This document shows positions 35,867 to 45,143 of a stretch of DNA of 64,000 nucleotides, in pieces. Made by a program: the position numbers and the translations under genes. The notes below the pieces were generated by a model. It did no database searches. It had not been told where the DNA came from and saw only the letters and a program-made list of their open reading frames with translations. Source of the stretch: Synechococcus sp. C9. GTDB taxonomy: Bacteria; Cyanobacteriota; Cyanobacteriia; Gloeomargaritales; Gloeomargaritaceae. The stretch is taken from assembly GCF_022984075.1 (NCBI RefSeq), contig NZ_JALAAD010000001.1, forward strand, positions 248,001 to 312,000. The letters are read 5' to 3'. How positions within the stretch are numbered: position 1 is the first letter of the stretch; the number at the start of each line of letters is the position of its first letter.

Positions 35867-36693
35867 CGGTTAATTTGCCATTTTTGCCACAATTGTTGAC
35901 CCAAAATCGTGATGACTAAAGTAAACGTAGCGATTAAAATAATTAACGGTCCCGTCGGCAGATTCAAATAATAACTACTGTAAATTCCCACCCCACAACT
36001 CAGCACGCCCACACCGGAGCCAATCAGCATCATCCCCTGCAATTCATCCGCCAAAACATAGCCCACTAAGGCGGGTCCAACCATCAACGCCATCACCAAA
36101 ATCACCCCCACCGCCTGCATACTGACAATAATGGTCAACGTCACCGCCACCAGCAATCCCCAGTTCAGCCATTGCACCGGCAAACCGACCGCCTGCGCCC
36201 CCACCGGGTCAAAGGTAAAAAATAGCAAAGGATGATAAAATCGCCTCACTAATATCCCAATTAAGCCCATCACAATTAGCGTTTTCCATAAATCACTTTC
36301 AGTCACACTCAAAATATCACCAAATAATAAATGTTCTAAATCCTGTTGCGTTCGCAGTACGGTAATCAACAAAACGCCCAGGGCAAAAAAGCTGGCAAAG
36401 GTAAATGCCATCGCCCCATCCACCTTAATCCGGGTGCGTTGCTGTACCCAGTGAATCACCCCCGTACTCATCATTCCAAAAATAAATGCGCCCCACAGCC
36501 TATCTATCTGGAAAAATAGGGACAAAGCCACGCCAGGTAGAACACAATGGGCAATCACATCCCCAAGTAAAGCGAGTCGTTGTACCACCAAATAACTACC
36601 CACTACCGGGCATAATATTCCCGTTAAAATTCCCATGAATAATGCCCGCTGGATAAACGTAAACTGCAACGGTGCGAGTAAAAATTCTGTCAT
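35863..36693 (-). CDS. metal ABC transporter permease (Zn/Mn type)
   Basis: A 276-residue permease of the ABC-3 family with about eight membrane helices. Recognisable parts are 'FIQRALFMGILTGILCPVVGSYLV', split across helix 1, 'LLGDVIAHCVLPGVALSLF' and 'DPVGAQAVGLPVQWLNWGLL'. Family members import zinc or manganese. ATG 36693 (MTEFLLAPLQF) is preferred over 36729, since it precedes the conserved start. The ATPase and binding protein normally beside it are missing; the space upstream holds a miniature repeat. Confidence 0.85.
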   Translation of the reverse strand: MTEFLLAPLQFTFIQRALFMGILTGILCPVVGSYLVVQRLALLGDVIAHCVLPGVALSLFFQIDRLWGAFIFGMMSTGVIHWVQQRTRIKVDGAMAFTFASFFALGVLLITVLRTQQDLEHLLFGDILSVTESDLWKTLIVMGLIGILVRRFYHPLLFFTFDPVGAQAVGLPVQWLNWGLLVAVTLTIIVSMQAVGVILVMALMVGPALVGYVLADELQGMMLIGSGVGVLSCGVGIYSSYYLNLPTGPLIILIATFTLVITILGQQLWQKWQINR

Positions 36694-36723
36694 CACCCAT
36701 CCCCACTTATTGAACTTGCTTAT

Positions 36724-36833
36724 GGGCACCTCTATTTATTTACACCCATTGAACTTTATCTCACTGGAATACCCATACTATCAAAAACCAGAGACGGGGG
36801 CTACGCCCCTGCGACCTATTTTTAGAAGTGCCC
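36724..36833. repeat. dispersed miniature element (type A)
   Basis: A 110-bp copy with well-kept ends GGGCACCTCTA and TAGAAGTGCCC. It includes 'cgggggctacgcccctgcga', a strong hairpin. It sits 30 bases upstream of the permease start, where promoter or operon partner would be expected. Confidence 0.85.
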
Positions 36834-36859
36834 TAAATTTATTTTAATTTTATTAAAAA

Positions 36860-37165
36860 TTAATCCCAGTCATCGGCAAAATCCCATTCGTCCTCCGATG
36901 GGGGGGGTCGCCGCCGGGGGTATTCCACATCCTCCGGTTCAAGGATAATGACCTCCTCCTCAGGTTTGGGACGTTGCGACGTTTCCACCCACCAATTCAA
37001 ACCCCAGGCACAGAGGATGCCCAGGCAAAAAGCCAGCACAAATCCTAACCCCAGGGGAATCGCAAACATCGGTTGCCCAAACACCACCACCGGGAGCAAG
37101 GGTTGCCAATTTTGCACCAAAAAACCCAACAGCAATACCCCCAAACCCAACCCCACCCACTTCAT
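36860..37165 (-). CDS. LapA-like (DUF1049) membrane protein with acidic tail
   Basis: A 101-residue protein with two hydrophobic helices (about 2-20 and 34-58) separated by 'NWQPLLPVVVFGQ', as in LapA/DUF1049 proteins. The C-terminal 40 residues are strongly acidic with a short Arg/Pro stretch and end in DEWDFADDWD. ATG 37165 overlaps the ubiX stop in an ATGA arrangement and is the likely start. Function is unknown; LapA proteins in other bacteria take part in outer-membrane lipid assembly. Confidence 0.6.
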   Translation of the reverse strand: MKWVGLGLGVLLLGFLVQNWQPLLPVVVFGQPMFAIPLGLGFVLAFCLGILCAWGLNWWVETSQRPKPEEEVIILEPEDVEYPRRRPPPSEDEWDFADDWD

Positions 37166-37770
37166 CGCCACCGCCGCAAAGGAACACAATCAATATCCAA
37201 TTGATCCAAAGCCCGTGCCACCACAAAATCCACCAAATCTAATACGGATTGGGGTTGATGATACCAAGCTGGAATCGCCGGGACAATCCGCGCGCCTGCC
37301 TCCGCCAAAGTGGTCAAATTCCGCAGATGAATCAAACTAAACGGGGTTTCCCGGGGCACCAACACCAACCGCCGCCCTTCCTTGAGATGCACATCTGCTG
37401 TACGTTCCAACAAATCCCCGCTCATGCCACCAGCCAATTTCGCCACCGTCCCCATACTGCACGGCATCACCACCATTCCCCGCGTGCGGTAGGAACCACT
37501 GGCAATCCCCGCCCCCACATCATTCCAGTGATGGCAAATTAATTTCCCTGCCGTTTCTACCCCCACCTGTTGCCGCCAAAATTCCGCCTGGGTCGCCACC
37601 GCCGGGATTTTTACCCCCATTTCCTCCCGCCAAACCGTGTAGGCTCCCTTGGAGAAGATGAGTTCAACAATGTACTCCGATTGTAATAAATACTTGAGGG
37701 CTTGCAAGGCATAGATTTGCCCCGATGCCCCGGTTACTGCCAGGACAATCGGTAGGGATGCCCCGCTCAT
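37162..37770 (-). CDS. ubiX: flavin prenyltransferase UbiX
   Basis: A 202-residue enzyme that attaches a dimethylallyl group to FMN and makes the prenylated flavin needed by UbiD decarboxylases. The start 'IVLAVTGASGQIYALQAL' is the flavin-binding loop; 'GMVVMPCSMGTVAKLAGG' and 'RRLVLVPRETPFSLIHLRNL' are conserved active-site parts. ATG 37770 is used because it overlaps the upstream stop as ATGA. The ubiD partner, used in plastoquinone synthesis in cyanobacteria, is not in the window. Confidence 0.92.
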   Translation of the reverse strand: MSGASLPIVLAVTGASGQIYALQALKYLLQSEYIVELIFSKGAYTVWREEMGVKIPAVATQAEFWRQQVGVETAGKLICHHWNDVGAGIASGSYRTRGMVVMPCSMGTVAKLAGGMSGDLLERTADVHLKEGRRLVLVPRETPFSLIHLRNLTTLAEAGARIVPAIPAWYHQPQSVLDLVDFVVARALDQLDIDCVPLRRWR

Positions 37771-38186
37771 GCCTGGGTCGCCTGTTGTACCAGGAGGCAA
37801 ACCTCTTGATGACTAAACCCCAGGGTTTCCCCCAGCAGTGCCACCAGGTCATTTTCTTCAATCAAGGTTTCCCCATCCGCCAACGCCAAACGTGCCACCA
37901 TCTGTACGGCAATTTCCCGATCCTGGGGAACCAACCCCTGCACCCCCGCCCAAAACAACTCCAGGGGGTCCACCTCCTGCACCCACTGGGTCAGCCGTTC
38001 CAACAAGGGGGGGCTGAGGTCAACCCCAGCCAACGTGAGTTGATCCGTAAGCTGGGCTAACTCGACCGGCAATACTTCATCATCAATGGCAATCACAGCG
38101 GCGGCGAGGGCGGTCAGGGATTCCTGCCGGTTCAGGGTGAGTGCCGTAGGCATCGGCTGACGAAAACGCTCCCAAACGTAACGCAT
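37767..38186 (-). CDS. TerB-like protein
   Basis: A 139-residue helical protein. Acidic segments at the ends of two helical halves, 'AAAVIAIDDEVLPVELAQL' and 'LALADGETLIEENDLVALL', resemble the TerB (tellurite resistance) fold, which uses such loops to bind metal. Function is unknown, and tellurite resistance should not be assumed. ATG 38186 is listed; ATG 38153 is an alternative. It heads a three-gene overlap chain with ubiX and the LapA-like gene. Confidence 0.5.
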   Translation of the reverse strand: MRYVWERFRQPMPTALTLNRQESLTALAAAVIAIDDEVLPVELAQLTDQLTLAGVDLSPPLLERLTQWVQEVDPLELFWAGVQGLVPQDREIAVQMVARLALADGETLIEENDLVALLGETLGFSHQEVCLLVQQATQA

Positions 38187-38634
38187 GACCAGCAGGAGTA
38201 AAAGTCACTCCCATTCTAACCCTGTAACGGGCGGCACCCCCCCAGGGAATGACCCATTCATTAATATATCATCTGAATTGTAAGCAATAACTTGACAACC
38301 CAAAAGTTAAAAATGCTACAGTAAAAACTTATTTACATCCTGAGCAGTCTTAATTGTTCTCACAAATCACTTGAAATTACCGTAATGTCCTGCTAACGCC
38401 AAGAGGTGAACCTGTCCACCAGGAAATTATTAAATAAAAACAAATTTCAATAAAAAGAGCCAGAGCATGACACCCCGGCTGACCTGTGTATCCATCTGAG
38501 AGAGGAGAACTCTGGGATTACCCTAACACTTAATGAAAATCTATGTCAAGAAGATTGTTCAAGATGGGGCATGGAACCGAAATGGCTGGCACAACATCGA
38601 GAGTTATGGACTAGAATCTTGCCACAGGAGTTTT
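38187..38634 (+). promoter_or_regulatory. promoter and long leader before the secreted repeat protein
   Basis: A gap of about 450 bases without a recognised gene. TTGACA at 38292-38297 is followed 17 bases later by GCTACA, a plausible promoter. A leader of about 300 bases then precedes the ATG at 38635. The frame is open from 38533, but the preceding codons lack protein-like character. I see no known riboswitch. Confidence 0.4.
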
Positions 38635-39723
38635 ATGAACAGTAGCGTGCAGGTGAAACGGGCGGTCGTAACCGGGATTTTGGGTTTAGGGCTGTGGGGG
38701 CTGGGGGTCACGGGTTTGCCGGGTCTGCCGCTTCCCATCGCCCTGGCGCAACAGGTGAGCGACCCCAACCCGGAGCCGGATAGCCGTCAGGTGCCCCCGG
38801 ATACCTCGATTTCCGGCGTGTTTACGGAGGGGCAGGTGAACCCCAGTTCCGTGCGGATCGTGGTCAACGACCGGGATGTGACCAGCCAAAGTACGATTAC
38901 CCGGACATTTTTCAGCTATAAACCCAGTAGTCCCTTGCCTACGGGACGCAATACGGTGCGGGTGACCTATGCGGGGGCAGGGGGAGCGACCCGGACAGTG
39001 CAATGGTCATTTCGGGTGCAACCCCCCCAGGCGCAGGTGAAAATTAATAGCATTACCCACAACGCCGACAGCCAACCCCTGGGACCCGGCAGTACGTTTC
39101 TTGCCACGATCAATGGCACCCCCCGCGCCCAGGCGACCGTGTGGTTGGTGCGGGAAGGACGGGCACCGGAAGCCTTGAGTACCCAGGAGGTATCGCCAGG
39201 GGTTTATGTGGCGACCTTGACCGTGCGGAGCGGGGATGTGTTTCGCAACGGGGCGGTGGTGGGGCGGCTCCAGCGCAATGAGCAGTTGGTCTATGGGGCG
39301 GCGACCCAGCCGGTGGAGTTTGTGAATACGGCGACCAATACGCCCGTACCGCCGGTGGGCACGGTTCCTTCCCCGGCACCCACCAACCCCAGCGTCACCC
39401 CTTTGCAACCCCAGTTCACCAACCATCGCAGTGGGGACGAAATCCGTACTCGGGGCTTTACCTTAGTGGGGCAAACCCGACCGGGGGCGGTGGTACAAAT
39501 CCGGGTGACTTCCCAAGTGCCCGTTTTGGGCGGGGTAATCACCGTTGCCCCCCAAACCCTGGTGAATCAGGACGTGGTGGCGGATGGGAACGGTCGCTTT
39601 GAAATTGCCGTGCCCTACCGGGGGGTGGTGCCAGCGGGGGCGGAATATCGGGTGCGGGCGGTGGGACGCTTCGGCAATGAAGTCAGTGCCCCGACGGAAT
39701 TGGTCTTGGTGCAGGGGCGATGA
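38635..39723 (+). CDS. exported protein with repeated beta-sandwich-like domains
   Basis: A 362-residue secreted protein. A signal peptide ends near 'LPIALAQQ'. The mature protein holds three Ser/Thr/Val-rich, beta-rich stretches with Ig-like patterns: 'GQVNPSSVRIVVNDRDVTS' near 50-130, 'PLGPGSTFLATINGTPRAQA' near 150-230, and 'GFTLVGQTRPGAVVQIRV' near 275-360, the first resembling bacterial surface Ig-fold modules. A Pro/Thr linker lies at about 230-255. An AGGAG site precedes ATG 38635. Its stop overlaps the argF start (ATGA). It may act at the cell surface; role unknown. Confidence 0.6.
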   Translation: MNSSVQVKRAVVTGILGLGLWGLGVTGLPGLPLPIALAQQVSDPNPEPDSRQVPPDTSISGVFTEGQVNPSSVRIVVNDRDVTSQSTITRTFFSYKPSSPLPTGRNTVRVTYAGAGGATRTVQWSFRVQPPQAQVKINSITHNADSQPLGPGSTFLATINGTPRAQATVWLVREGRAPEALSTQEVSPGVYVATLTVRSGDVFRNGAVVGRLQRNEQLVYGAATQPVEFVNTATNTPVPPVGTVPSPAPTNPSVTPLQPQFTNHRSGDEIRTRGFTLVGQTRPGAVVQIRVTSQVPVLGGVITVAPQTLVNQDVVADGNGRFEIAVPYRGVVPAGAEYRVRAVGRFGNEVSAPTELVLVQGR

Positions 39724-40643
39724 ACACCCTGGCGGGTCGGGACATTTTGAGCATGGCGGATATGACCGCCGCCGAAATTCATGCGCTCTTGGACTTGGCT
39801 CGCCAGTACAAACGGGGGCACACCACCCCCACAGCCCAGGGACGGGTGTTGGGGTTATTGTTCACCAAAGCCTCCACCCGCACCCGGGTCAGTTTTTCCG
39901 TCGCCATGATGCGGTTGGGGGGGCAGGTGCTCGACCTCAACCCTGGCACCACCCAGATGGGGCGGGGGGAACCCCTCTGCGATACGGCACGGGTGTTGGA
40001 CCGGTATTTGGACGTGCTGGCAATCCGTACCTTTGCCCAGGCGGACGTGGTCACCTTTGCCGAATGGGCACAGATGCCGGTGATCAACGCCCTGACGGAT
40101 CGGGAACACCCCTGTCAAGTGCTGGCGGATTTGCTGACGGTGCAGGAATCTTTTGGCGACCTGCGGGGGCTGAAAATGGCGTACTTGGGAGATGGGAACA
40201 ACGTCAGCCATTCCCTGATGCTGGGCTGTGCCCTGGTGGGCATCACCCTCACGGTGGCGACCCCACCCCAACACCCCCCGGATCGGGACATTCTGCACCA
40301 GGCGCAGGCATTGGCGGCAGCACCCAGCCCGATTACCCACACCCACGACCCGGAAGTGGCGGTTCAACAGGCACAGGTGGTCTATACGGACGTGTGGGCG
40401 AGCATGGGGCAGGAGGCAGAAAACCAGGAGCGCATCCCCCGCTTTCAGCCCTACCAGGTGAATGAAGCGTTATTACAAAAAGCAGACCCCCAGGCGATTG
40501 TCCTGCACTGCTTACCGGCGCACCGGGGAGAAGAAATTACCGAAGCAGTCTTAGAAGGCAGACAGTCCCGGGTGTGGGATCAGGCGGAAAACCGGCTCCA
40601 CGCCCAACAAGCCCTCCTTGCTCAGGTGTTGGGTTTGGTGTAA
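39720..40643 (+). CDS. argF: ornithine carbamoyltransferase
   Basis: A 307-residue enzyme that joins carbamoyl phosphate and ornithine to citrulline in arginine synthesis. The carbamoyl-phosphate site is 'STRTRVSF' (from residue 52) with 'HPCQVLADLLTV'. The ornithine site is shown by 'VVYTDVWASMGQE' and the catalytic 'VLHCLPAHRGEE'. Length is normal. Its ATG overlaps the stop of the exported protein gene, so it is translated from that mRNA, an unrelated pairing. A 70-base gap follows before rplM. Confidence 0.95.
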   Translation: MNTLAGRDILSMADMTAAEIHALLDLARQYKRGHTTPTAQGRVLGLLFTKASTRTRVSFSVAMMRLGGQVLDLNPGTTQMGRGEPLCDTARVLDRYLDVLAIRTFAQADVVTFAEWAQMPVINALTDREHPCQVLADLLTVQESFGDLRGLKMAYLGDGNNVSHSLMLGCALVGITLTVATPPQHPPDRDILHQAQALAAAPSPITHTHDPEVAVQQAQVVYTDVWASMGQEAENQERIPRFQPYQVNEALLQKADPQAIVLHCLPAHRGEEITEAVLEGRQSRVWDQAENRLHAQQALLAQVLGLV

Positions 40644-40729
40644 CCCCTGGACTTGCAAAAGCCATCCCTTACCCTGTATGATTATAGATTGTGACGTTTA
40701 ACGCATAAGTTGTGACTGCGGGGCAATCC

Positions 40730-41170
40730 ATGAACACCACCCACACCCCTTCGATGGCGACCGTGACCCCTACTTGGTATGTGGTGGATGCCAAAGGTCA
40801 GCGGCTGGGGCGGTTGGCGACGGCGGTGGCACGGGTGTTGCGGGGCAAGGATAAACCCATCTACACCCCCTTTTTGGACACGGGGGACTATGTGATTGTG
40901 GTGAATGCCAAGGAGATTGAAGTCACCGGCAAAAAACGTTCCCAAAAGCTGTATCGGCGGCACTCCGGGCGACCGGGGGGGATGAAGGTGGAAACCTTTG
41001 CCCAACTGAATGCCCGCCTGCCCGAACGGATTATTGAGGAGGCGGTGCGGGGGATGTTGCCCAAAAACCGCCTGGGACGTACCCTGTTTACCAAACTGCG
41101 GGTGTATCCGGGCCCCGATCATCCCCACGAGGCGCAACAACCCCAAGTTTTACCATTGGAGGGAGCATAA
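40730..41170 (+). CDS. rplM: 50S ribosomal protein uL13
   Basis: A 146-residue L13 protein with the family's '[26 protein letters not shown]', read as the opening beta-helix part, then '[18 protein letters not shown]' and '[14 protein letters not shown]'. L13 binds 23S rRNA early in 50S assembly. I chose ATG 40730 ([12 protein letters not shown]), since cyanobacterial L13 starts about that length before the conserved Trp; GTG 40712 and ATG 40754 are alternatives. rpsI follows at once, the standard rplM-rpsI pairing. Confidence 0.95.
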   Translation: MNTTHTPSMATVTPTWYVVDAKGQRLGRLATAVARVLRGKDKPIYTPFLDTGDYVIVVNAKEIEVTGKKRSQKLYRRHSGRPGGMKVETFAQLNARLPERIIEEAVRGMLPKNRLGRTLFTKLRVYPGPDHPHEAQQPQVLPLEGA

Positions 41171-41171
41171 G

Positions 41172-41570
41172 ATGGCAGAACGGGTGACCTACTGGGGCAC
41201 GGGGCGGCGAAAAACGGCGATTGCCCGGGTGCGGCTGTGTCCTGGCGAGGGCAAAGTGATCATCAACGACCGGGACGGTCAGGATTATTTGCAGTCCATT
41301 CCCGCCTATTTGTTAGCGGTGAAAGCTCCTTTGGAAACCCTGGGGCTGGAAAACGAGTATGATATTTTGGTCAACGCCCACGGGGGAGGCTTAACGGGTC
41401 AGGCGGAAGCCATTTGTTTGGGGGTCGCCCGTGCTCTGTGCGAACTCGACCCGGAAAACCGGCAACCCCTGAAAGCCGAGGGTTATCTCACCCGGGATCC
41501 CCGTGCCAAGGAACGGCGCAAGTACGGGTTACGCAAAGCCCGCAAAGCTCCGCAGTACTCCAAGCGTTAA
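41172..41570 (+). CDS. rpsI: 30S ribosomal protein uS9
   Basis: A 132-residue S9 protein with '[19 protein letters not shown]' at the start, '[21 protein letters not shown]' in the middle and the basic '[18 protein letters not shown]' tail whose last Arg contacts the P-site tRNA. The ATG lies 2 bases after the rplM stop. Upstream in-frame codons belong to a shadow of rplM. Confidence 0.95.
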   Translation: MAERVTYWGTGRRKTAIARVRLCPGEGKVIINDRDGQDYLQSIPAYLLAVKAPLETLGLENEYDILVNAHGGGLTGQAEAICLGVARALCELDPENRQPLKAEGYLTRDPRAKERRKYGLRKARKAPQYSKR

Positions 41571-41610
41571 ATTTTATTTCAATTACCCATCAATTACAGG
41601 AGCCGTAGCC

Positions 41611-41913
41611 ATGCCCAAACCTGGAATCCACCCCGAATGGTACCCGGAAGCCAAAGTCTTTTGTAATGGCGAAGTTGTGATGACCGTGGGTTCCACCAAA
41701 CCCCAACTGCACGTGGATATTTGGTCAGGGAACCACCCCTTTTACACCGGCACCCAAAAAATCATTGACACGGAAGGGCGGGTGGAACGGTTTATGCGGA
41801 AGTACAACAAACCGGCGGCTACCCCTGCCAAGTCCAAAACCGCTGAAAAAGGCACGGGAACCCAAGGGCAAAAAGCCCAACCCAAGCCCGCCCGCCCCAC
41901 CAAAAAGAAATAA
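41611..41913 (+). CDS. rpmE: 50S ribosomal protein bL31, zinc-free form
   Basis: A 100-residue L31. The conserved 'GIHPEWYPEAKVFCNGEVV' and 'WSGNHPFYTGTQKIIDTEGR' identify it. Only one Cys remains where the zinc form has four, so this is the C-minus type used by cyanobacteria. About 35 basic residues rich in Lys, Pro and Ala follow the conserved part. It is the third gene of the ribosomal cluster, 40 bases after rpsI. Confidence 0.93.
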   Translation: MPKPGIHPEWYPEAKVFCNGEVVMTVGSTKPQLHVDIWSGNHPFYTGTQKIIDTEGRVERFMRKYNKPAATPAKSKTAEKGTGTQGQKAQPKPARPTKKK

Positions 41914-41936
41914 GCAACCGGAAACAGGAAACCCGC

Positions 41937-42980
41937 ATGGATTGGCACCGGTGGTTCCACAGTCTGCCCCGCCGGTTTACCTTCACCCGCATCGGCGGTA
42001 TTTTTACCGGGGTGACGGTGCTGGTCAGTATTGGGGCGTTTAACACCGGCAATAATCTGCTGTACCTGCTTTTTGGAATGTTGCTGAGCCTGATGATTGC
42101 CAGCGGTGTGCTTTCTGAGGAGGTGATGAAGGGCTTGGTGGTGGAGCGGAGTTTTCCCCGGCAAATTTTTGCCACCGTTCCCACGCTGGTTACCCTGAAA
42201 TTGCACAACCGTAAACGGCGGATTCCCACTTTTTCGGTCACGGTTACCGACCGCATCCCCGGCATGACCGCCCCGGAAAATTATTTTTTGAAAGTAGATG
42301 CCCAGGGGACGGCGCAGGTCAGTTATCACTTGCATTTTCCCCACCGGGGTTGGTGGACGGTGACGGGGTATGAAATTAGTACCCGGTTTCCCTTCGATCT
42401 TTTTTGTAAGGTGCGGGTATTTCGGGAGCCGGTGTCGGTTTTGGTGTACCCGGCTTTGGCGCCAGTGCCCAATTTGCGGTTTTTAGCCCTGGTGGGTCAG
42501 GGTACCCGTCCTCAAGTGCAGGCAGGGGGGGAGGGGGAGTTTCTTTCCCTGCGGGATTTTCGCACCGGGGATGATGCCCGCCGCATTCACTGGAAGGCTT
42601 CCGCCCGTCGGGATACCTGGCTCCTTCGGGATTTGGAACGCCAGGACAGCGAAGCATTGACCCTGTACTTCTACCCGGTGGCGCCGCCCAGTCTGGAACC
42701 CCAGCGATTGGAACAGGGGGTGAGTCTCTGTGCCGGTTTAGCCGAAGCACTCCTGCAACGGGGGTATCCGCTGGCGTTGGTGACCCCCCAGGAACGGACG
42801 GCGATGGGACGGGGTTTGAGCCATTTGGATAGCATTTTACGGCTGTTGGCAGTGGTGGAATTTTCGCCCCAGCCCCCGACCCAGGTGCCTTTAACCGCCC
42901 AAGACCGCTGTATTGTCCTGTCGGCGAGCGGAATGCCCAACCTGGGAGCCGCCCAACTCCTGGCACACCTGCCTTTTTAA
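41937..42980 (+). CDS. DUF58-domain membrane protein
   Basis: A 347-residue protein with two adjacent N-terminal membrane helices (about 20-65) and a C-terminal DUF58 (von Willebrand A-like) region. The signature 'GGEGEFLSLRDFRTGDDARRIHWKASAR' is recognisable in parts; 'WLLRDLERQDSEALTLYF' follows. Such proteins often work with MoxR-type ATPases, which are not nearby here. The ATG comes 23 bases after rpmE, so read-through from the ribosomal operon is likely. Function is unknown. Confidence 0.82.
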   Translation: MDWHRWFHSLPRRFTFTRIGGIFTGVTVLVSIGAFNTGNNLLYLLFGMLLSLMIASGVLSEEVMKGLVVERSFPRQIFATVPTLVTLKLHNRKRRIPTFSVTVTDRIPGMTAPENYFLKVDAQGTAQVSYHLHFPHRGWWTVTGYEISTRFPFDLFCKVRVFREPVSVLVYPALAPVPNLRFLALVGQGTRPQVQAGGEGEFLSLRDFRTGDDARRIHWKASARRDTWLLRDLERQDSEALTLYFYPVAPPSLEPQRLEQGVSLCAGLAEALLQRGYPLALVTPQERTAMGRGLSHLDSILRLLAVVEFSPQPPTQVPLTAQDRCIVLSASGMPNLGAAQLLAHLPF

Positions 42981-43015
42981 CTGCATAATGGGGGTGACGG
43001 TTGCGGGGCAATACA

Positions 43016-43444
43016 ATGCGGATACTACACACCATGCTCAGGGTGAGCGATTTGGAGGCATCCATCCGGTTTTATTGCGAGGTGTTGGGGATGAAACTCC
43101 TGCGGCGGCAGGACTATCCCGGCGGGGAATTTACCCTGGCGTTTGTGGGCTATGGGAATGAAGCGGACCAAGCGGTGATTGAACTCACCTATAACTGGGG
43201 GCGCAGTGAATATAACTTGGGAGATGGGTTCGGTCACATTGCCCTGGGGGTGGATGACATTTATACAACGTGTGAACAAATTAAAGCCAAAGGTGGGAAA
43301 GTTGTCCGGGAACCGGGTGCCATGAAGCATGGTTCGACGGTGATTGCTTTTGTGGAGGACCCGACGGGGTACAAGATTGAACTGATCCAACTCAGCACCC
43401 ACGAATCCAGTCAAAACCGGGAATTGAGTGGGTCAATTAAATAA
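43016..43444 (+). CDS. gloA: lactoylglutathione lyase (glyoxalase I)
   Basis: A 142-residue glyoxalase I, which detoxifies methylglyoxal together with glutathione. Metal ligands are visible: the His in '[15 protein letters not shown]', Glu in 'VIELTYNWG', His in '[13 protein letters not shown]' and Glu in 'YKIELIQ'. ATG 43016 gives the usual N-terminus; the longer frame to 43001 is not needed. A 305-base gap with a repeat copy follows. Confidence 0.92.
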   Translation: MRILHTMLRVSDLEASIRFYCEVLGMKLLRRQDYPGGEFTLAFVGYGNEADQAVIELTYNWGRSEYNLGDGFGHIALGVDDIYTTCEQIKAKGGKVVREPGAMKHGSTVIAFVEDPTGYKIELIQLSTHESSQNRELSGSIK

Positions 43445-43538
43445 AGTAAACAAGGTTGCGGGCTTGGTGGGCACAAAGCCAGAGGCAAATCGGTCTGCAA
43501 CCCTGTTGTTGGGGCGGATTCTAATCAAGGAATATTAT

Positions 43539-43665
43539 GGGAACCTCTATTGATTTGAACCAACCATAAACCCCATTGTGGGAATACCCATATTACCCAG
43601 AACTAAATACGGGGGCGGTACCCCTGCGACCCCTATTCCATTTTCATTTAGGATTACTATATTTT
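43539..43665. repeat. dispersed miniature element (mixed type)
   Basis: Left end 'gggaacctctatt' of type A and right end 'atttaggattactata' of type B, with the 'gggggcggtacccctgcgac' hairpin between. The 43445-43749 gap holds this copy and no gene. Confidence 0.65.
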
Positions 43666-43749
43666 AATTGTGTACTTTTGCCCTGAGGATCACGATAAGC
43701 TCCCTAACTTCGTACACTTCAGGATGGGCTATCATTTGGCTCACACCGG

Positions 43750-44808
43750 TTAATTCAGGGTCAATTCGGCTTTTTTCCCGAGCAAGCCTTGGGGTCGCCA
43801 GACCAATACCAAAATCAGTAACAGCCCAATGATCATCACCCGTAACGCCCCCATACGACTCCCATCAAGCGGGATCAAAGCTGGAAGCAGAAAGCGGGTC
43901 AGGGAATCATACGCCCAAAAAATCAACGCCCCCAAAAGGGTTCCCGCATGGTTGCCACCGCCGCCAATAATCACAATCATCCAGGCTTGAAAGGTAATCA
44001 AAGGCACGAACGATTCGGGATTGATAAATGTTAACTGCCACGCATAAAATGCCCCACTAATCCCCCCAATCATCCCCCCTAAAATCAGGCTATGTAATTT
44101 GTAAATAAATACATTTTTCCCCAAAGCCTGAGCGGCTATTTCATCCTCCCGAATCGCTTTGAGTAATCGTCCCCAAGGGGAATGACTTAACTGTTCTAAA
44201 AGTAAAAATGTGCCCAACAGGACACCCGCCAATAGCACTAATAACCTTACTTTGTAATCCCCCTGATAAAGGGTGGTTAGCCCCGCAAGATAGATAATCA
44301 AAAGTAAAATTCCTACCCCGACAATCAGCCATCTTTTGAACCAAATGGGTATCCGCATGGCATAGCACAATTGCCGCATACTTATCCCAAAAAATACTGT
44401 CCAGAGTAAAATGGCAGGCCAGCGACTCCAGGTTCCTTGCCAGGGAAGCGGATAACTAAAGAGTCCCAATGCCCCCCGGGTCAACCACTGTTCATTCAGG
44501 GCAATTAAACGCACTAATTCCGAAGTGCCAATGGTGACAATCGCTAAGTAATCTTCCCGCAACCGTAGGGTAGTTAATCCCAAAATAATCGCTAATACAC
44601 CTGCTAAGAGCGTTCCCACGGTCATTGCCCAAAACCAAGGGACTCCCTGGAGGGTGAGCAATACGGTGGTATAGGCTCCGATGGTCATAAATGCCACATG
44701 ACCAAAATTAATTAATCCCGTTACCCCCCACTGGAGATTTAACCCCAAACTAAACAGGGCAAAAATCCCCGTGTTAAGCGCTAAAAAAATCAGGTAATTG
44801 GTGAACAT
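43750..44808 (-). CDS. branched-chain amino acid ABC transporter permease (LivM type)
   Basis: A 352-residue permease with about ten membrane helices. Family marks are 'LNLQWGVTGLINFGHVAFMTIGAY' in the first part, 'LREDYLAIVTIGTSELVRL', and the ATPase-contact region 'LLKAIREDEIAAQALGKN'. It matches the LivM/NatD/UrtC permease group, which imports branched-chain or neutral amino acids or urea. None of the other four transporter genes is adjacent, so the substrate is open. Confidence 0.85.
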   Translation of the reverse strand: MFTNYLIFLALNTGIFALFSLGLNLQWGVTGLINFGHVAFMTIGAYTTVLLTLQGVPWFWAMTVGTLLAGVLAIILGLTTLRLREDYLAIVTIGTSELVRLIALNEQWLTRGALGLFSYPLPWQGTWSRWPAILLWTVFFGISMRQLCYAMRIPIWFKRWLIVGVGILLLIIYLAGLTTLYQGDYKVRLLVLLAGVLLGTFLLLEQLSHSPWGRLLKAIREDEIAAQALGKNVFIYKLHSLILGGMIGGISGAFYAWQLTFINPESFVPLITFQAWMIVIIGGGGNHAGTLLGALIFWAYDSLTRFLLPALIPLDGSRMGALRVMIIGLLLILVLVWRPQGLLGKKAELTLN

Positions 44809-44919
44809 AGTTGGGAGGAATACGGCACAGTTGAATTACGGCTAAATTATTCTACCGGAATTGTCAATGAATCTGGTAGTGCTATCTTGGTCATGCGGAA
44901 TAATTTAGGATGGATACAA

Positions 44920-45036
44920 ACGTTAGCTTGCGTGCCGTAGGCATACAGAAATTCCCCAGAACCATACACCACAGGTGCTGTTTCGGGGGTGGTGCCCCTG
45001 CAACCCTCTGTTCCATTCTCATTTAGGATTACTATA
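44920..45036. repeat. dispersed miniature element (type B, inverted)
   Basis: Contains 'agcttgcgtgccgtaggcat' and 'gaaattccccagaacca', the reverse complement of the 23926-24045 copy, and ends 'atttaggattactat'. The left end is poorly defined. It occupies most of the 44809-45143 gap, which has no gene. Confidence 0.65.
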
Positions 45037-45143
45037 TTCTATAAAACGAATAACTAATTGGTATGATTGTTCCCTTGACTCGCTCTAATTCGGAATTTAC
45101 ATTAATCGTTTAGACATGATTTTTAAGAGATGAGGAGTGCTTC

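Noticed and set aside
38187-38634. Riboswitch in the leader of the exported-protein gene
   Set aside because: I could not match any known riboswitch core by eye; only a promoter-like element is supported.
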